A stretch of DNA of 64,000 nucleotides, taken from NCBI RefSeq assembly GCF_030317105.1, contig NZ_JASZYG010000009.1, positions 62,001-126,000 on the forward strand, written 5' to 3'. The first letter of the stretch is position 1. Each line of letters opens with the position of its first letter. Below are positions 62,396-64,000 of this stretch, piece by piece. The notes below the pieces were generated by a model, which was not told the DNA's origin, ran no database searches, and saw nothing but the letters and a program-made list of their open reading frames with translations. This stretch comes from Variovorax brevis (GTDB lineage Bacteria; Pseudomonadota; Gammaproteobacteria; Burkholderiales; Burkholderiaceae_C). A program made the position numbers and the translations under genes.

Positions 62396-62622
62396 TACAT
62401 GCAATAGGAAAAACCAGGTTTCATAAGGCATAGCCACCACTTGGAGGGAGCTTGTGTGGCGCTTGCCCGGTAGCAAATGGATGCGCTTGAGTGCTCACTT
62501 CGCTTTCCCTTGTGCTTGCGCTGACGCTGGTAAGCGTGCTCCCACAGTCGTTCGCGGTGCTCGCCGCGCGACGAAGCTTTCCGTGCAGTCCAGACTGGCT
62601 CGACCACTGAACGGAGAAGAAC

Positions 62623-62793
62623 ATGTCTTTCGCGCTCTACATGATCGGTTTCATCCTCTTCCTGGCCGGCTTGGCTTGGGGGGCTTCCGTCGCCGGCGTG
62701 CCTTCGCTTTACATCGGCATCGGCGCGCTCATCGTGCTGGGCATCGGGATCTTCAGTGCGGTGAGCCGCACGCGGAGCAAGGATCCGTCTTAG
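62623..62793 (+). CDS. Small membrane protein (56 aa)
   Basis: Protein of 56 residues beginning MSFALYMIGF after GGAGAAG. Two membrane segments are visible (residues 4-24, IGFILFLAGLAWGA, and 29-47, LYIGIGALIVLGIGIFSA) followed by a short basic tail. Short two-helix proteins of this form are common in Burkholderiales; function unknown. Its stop overlaps the convergent rsmI stop by four bases. Confidence 0.75.
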   Translation: MSFALYMIGFILFLAGLAWGASVAGVPSLYIGIGALIVLGIGIFSAVSRTRSKDPS

Positions 62794-63749
62794 TCGGTTT
62801 CTTTTTTCAGGCGCAGTGCGGCTTCGTAGAGCGCATTACGCGGCGCGCCGGTGATGTCGGCGGCAAGGCGCACGGCGGTCTTCACGGGTAGTTCGGCCAG
62901 CAACAGGCGCAGCACGCGCTCGCCATCATCAGCAGAAGACGCATCGCTCCCGGCGGGATGCAGCACCAGCGCGAACTCGCCGCGCGTGCGTTGCGAATTG
63001 GCCGCGAGCCAACCCGCGAGTTCATCCGCTTGCACCGTGTCGATCTCCTCGAACTGCTTCGTCAGCTCGCGGCCGATCGTGATGCGCCGCGTGCCCAGCA
63101 CGGCAACGGCGCGGGCCAGTGCTTCGATGCGGTGCGGCGCTTCCAGCAGCACGACGGCGCGTGATTCGGCCGCGAGGCGTTGAACGGCCGCGTCACGCTC
63201 CGCAGCCTTGGTCGGCAGGAAGCCGGCGAACACGAAGCGGCCGGCGCCCTCATCTCCGCCAATCAGACCCGCCGCGCTCATGAGCGTGGTGACGCTGCTG
63301 GCGCCAGGCAACGGCAGCACGCGATGCCCCGCCGCGCGAACGGCAGCCGCTAGGCGCGCGCCCGGGTCGCTCACGCCCGGCGTTCCGGCGTCGCTCACGT
63401 AGGCAATGCGCTGCCCTTGGGCAAGCCGCGCGGCGACCGTTTGCGCTGCTTCCGCTTCGTTGTGCTGGTGCACGGCCAGCAACTGCGCGCCCGGCCGTTC
63501 GATGCCGTACATGCGCAACATGCCTTGCGTGTGGCGCGTGTCTTCGCAGGCCACGCAATCGACGATTTCCAGCACGTGCAGCGCGCGCAGCGTGATGTCG
63601 GCCAGGTTGCCGATGGGGGTTGCCACGATGTAAAGCGCGCCCTGCGGATAATGCTGCGAGCCAGCGGCATCGCGTGCGGCCTGCAGCGCGGTGCGAAAAG
63701 AAGCGGAGGCTGGCGAATTCAATGAGCAATCTCCAGAACAAGAGAACAT
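62790..63749 (-). CDS. rsmI: 16S rRNA (cytidine-1402 2'-O)-methyltransferase RsmI
   Basis: Protein of 319 residues of the RsmI family, which methylates the ribose of C1402 in 16S rRNA using SAM. Seen are LYIVATPIGNLADITLRAL, CEDTRHTQGML, YVSDAGTPGVSDPG, VLPLPGASSV and FAGFLPTKAAER. The start at 63749 overlaps the divergent yraN start by 28 bases; a TTG near 63721 is an alternative, since the first ~35 residues precede the conserved core. Confidence 0.94.
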   Translation of the reverse strand: MFSCSGDCSLNSPASASFRTALQAARDAAGSQHYPQGALYIVATPIGNLADITLRALHVLEIVDCVACEDTRHTQGMLRMYGIERPGAQLLAVHQHNEAEAAQTVAARLAQGQRIAYVSDAGTPGVSDPGARLAAAVRAAGHRVLPLPGASSVTTLMSAAGLIGGDEGAGRFVFAGFLPTKAAERDAAVQRLAAESRAVVLLEAPHRIEALARAVAVLGTRRITIGRELTKQFEEIDTVQADELAGWLAANSQRTRGEFALVLHPAGSDASSADDGERVLRLLLAELPVKTAVRLAADITGAPRNALYEAALRLKKETD

Positions 63750-64000
63750 CAGGGAGCGGGCAGGCGCGACCGACTTCGGCCACGCTCACCACCAAGCAAC
63801 GCGGCGATGCCGGGGAAGAGGCTGCGCTTGAACGCCTTCAGGCGAACGGCCTGGCGCTGGTTGCCCGCAATTATCGAACCCCGGGGCGCGGCGGCGGCGA
63901 AATCGACCTGATCATGCGCGAGCGCGACGGCACACTCGTTTTTGTGGAAGTGCGGCAGCGTGCCAGCGGGTCGCACGGCGGGCCGGGTGGCAGCATCACC
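63722..64000 (+). CDS. yraN: YraN/UPF0102 family protein (3' truncated by window edge)
   Basis: The first 93 residues of a UPF0102 protein, a small Holliday-junction-resolvase-like nuclease fold. Seen are TTKQRGDAGEEAALERLQAN, LVARNYRTPGRGGGEIDLIM and LVFVEVRQRAS, which hold the Asp and Glu-x-Arg residues of the predicted active site. The usual Lys of EVK is Arg here, as in many Burkholderiales homologues. It is divergent from rsmI, the usual arrangement in this group. Confidence 0.9.
   Translation, partial: MSNLQNKRTSGSGQARPTSATLTTKQRGDAGEEAALERLQANGLALVARNYRTPGRGGGEIDLIMRERDGTLVFVEVRQRASGSHGGPGGSIT

Overview
The window reads as a high-GC betaproteobacterial chromosome, probably Burkholderiales (Comamonadaceae/Rubrivivax-like). 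The basis is very high GC at third codon positions in the right two thirds, the divergent rsmI/yraN pair at the right edge typical of that order, a QueE with the CX14CX2C cluster loop known from Burkholderia, and T6SS-type kinase, FHA and phosphatase genes. No species can be named from the sequence alone.

Region 1 (1-2051): the 3' part of a UvrD/RecB-like superfamily 1 helicase. Region 2 (2058-26641): a long, tightly overlapping leftward gene set matching the Dpd system, which inserts 7-deazaguanine derivatives into DNA and restricts unmodified DNA. In transcription order it holds dpdC, a DGQHR-family dpdB, dpdA (TGT-like), a second DGQHR gene, queC, queE, queD, then dpdE-F-G-H-I-J-K and dpdD. 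FolE is not in the window. Three direct copies of GCAGTTAT precede dpdC. Region 3 (26642-28372): a 690-base stretch without a convincing gene, then a Phd/ParE-type toxin-antitoxin pair with a palindromic operator.

Region 4 (28373-49755) is the most unusual part. It holds a FecR-domain protein, a DUF3365 haem sensor, a Ser/Thr kinase, a TagH-type FHA protein and a PP2C phosphatase on the + strand. Facing them are TagF, TssM, TssL and a caspase-like peptidase fused to a TssJ domain. No T6SS sheath, tube, baseplate or ClpV gene is present. Next come an OmpA-family protein, a DUF2807 protein, a small membrane protein, a CsgG-like outer-membrane secretion lipoprotein, a small secreted Cys-containing protein, and two tandem paralogues made of five 34-residue repeats (candidate curli-like subunits). 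The block ends with an alpha/beta hydrolase, a small secreted protein, a second caspase-like protein, an anti-sigma factor and an ECF sigma factor. Six sites in this block share the motif TTGAACC-N15-GCAACCCA (one has G in place of the first T), each oriented towards a downstream gene. The same sigma factor may therefore control the haem sensor/kinase genes, the secretion/repeat genes, the OmpA gene and the anti-sigma/caspase genes. I propose this block as one coordinated envelope system.

Region 5 (49891-62345): a 2330-residue RTX protein with an animal-type haem peroxidase domain, its type I ABC exporter and membrane fusion protein, and a convergent QseB/PmrA-type two-component system. A PmrA-box-like CTTAAG-N5-CTTAAG lies upstream of the RTX gene. 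Region 6 (62623-64000): a 56-residue membrane protein, rsmI, and the 5' part of yraN.
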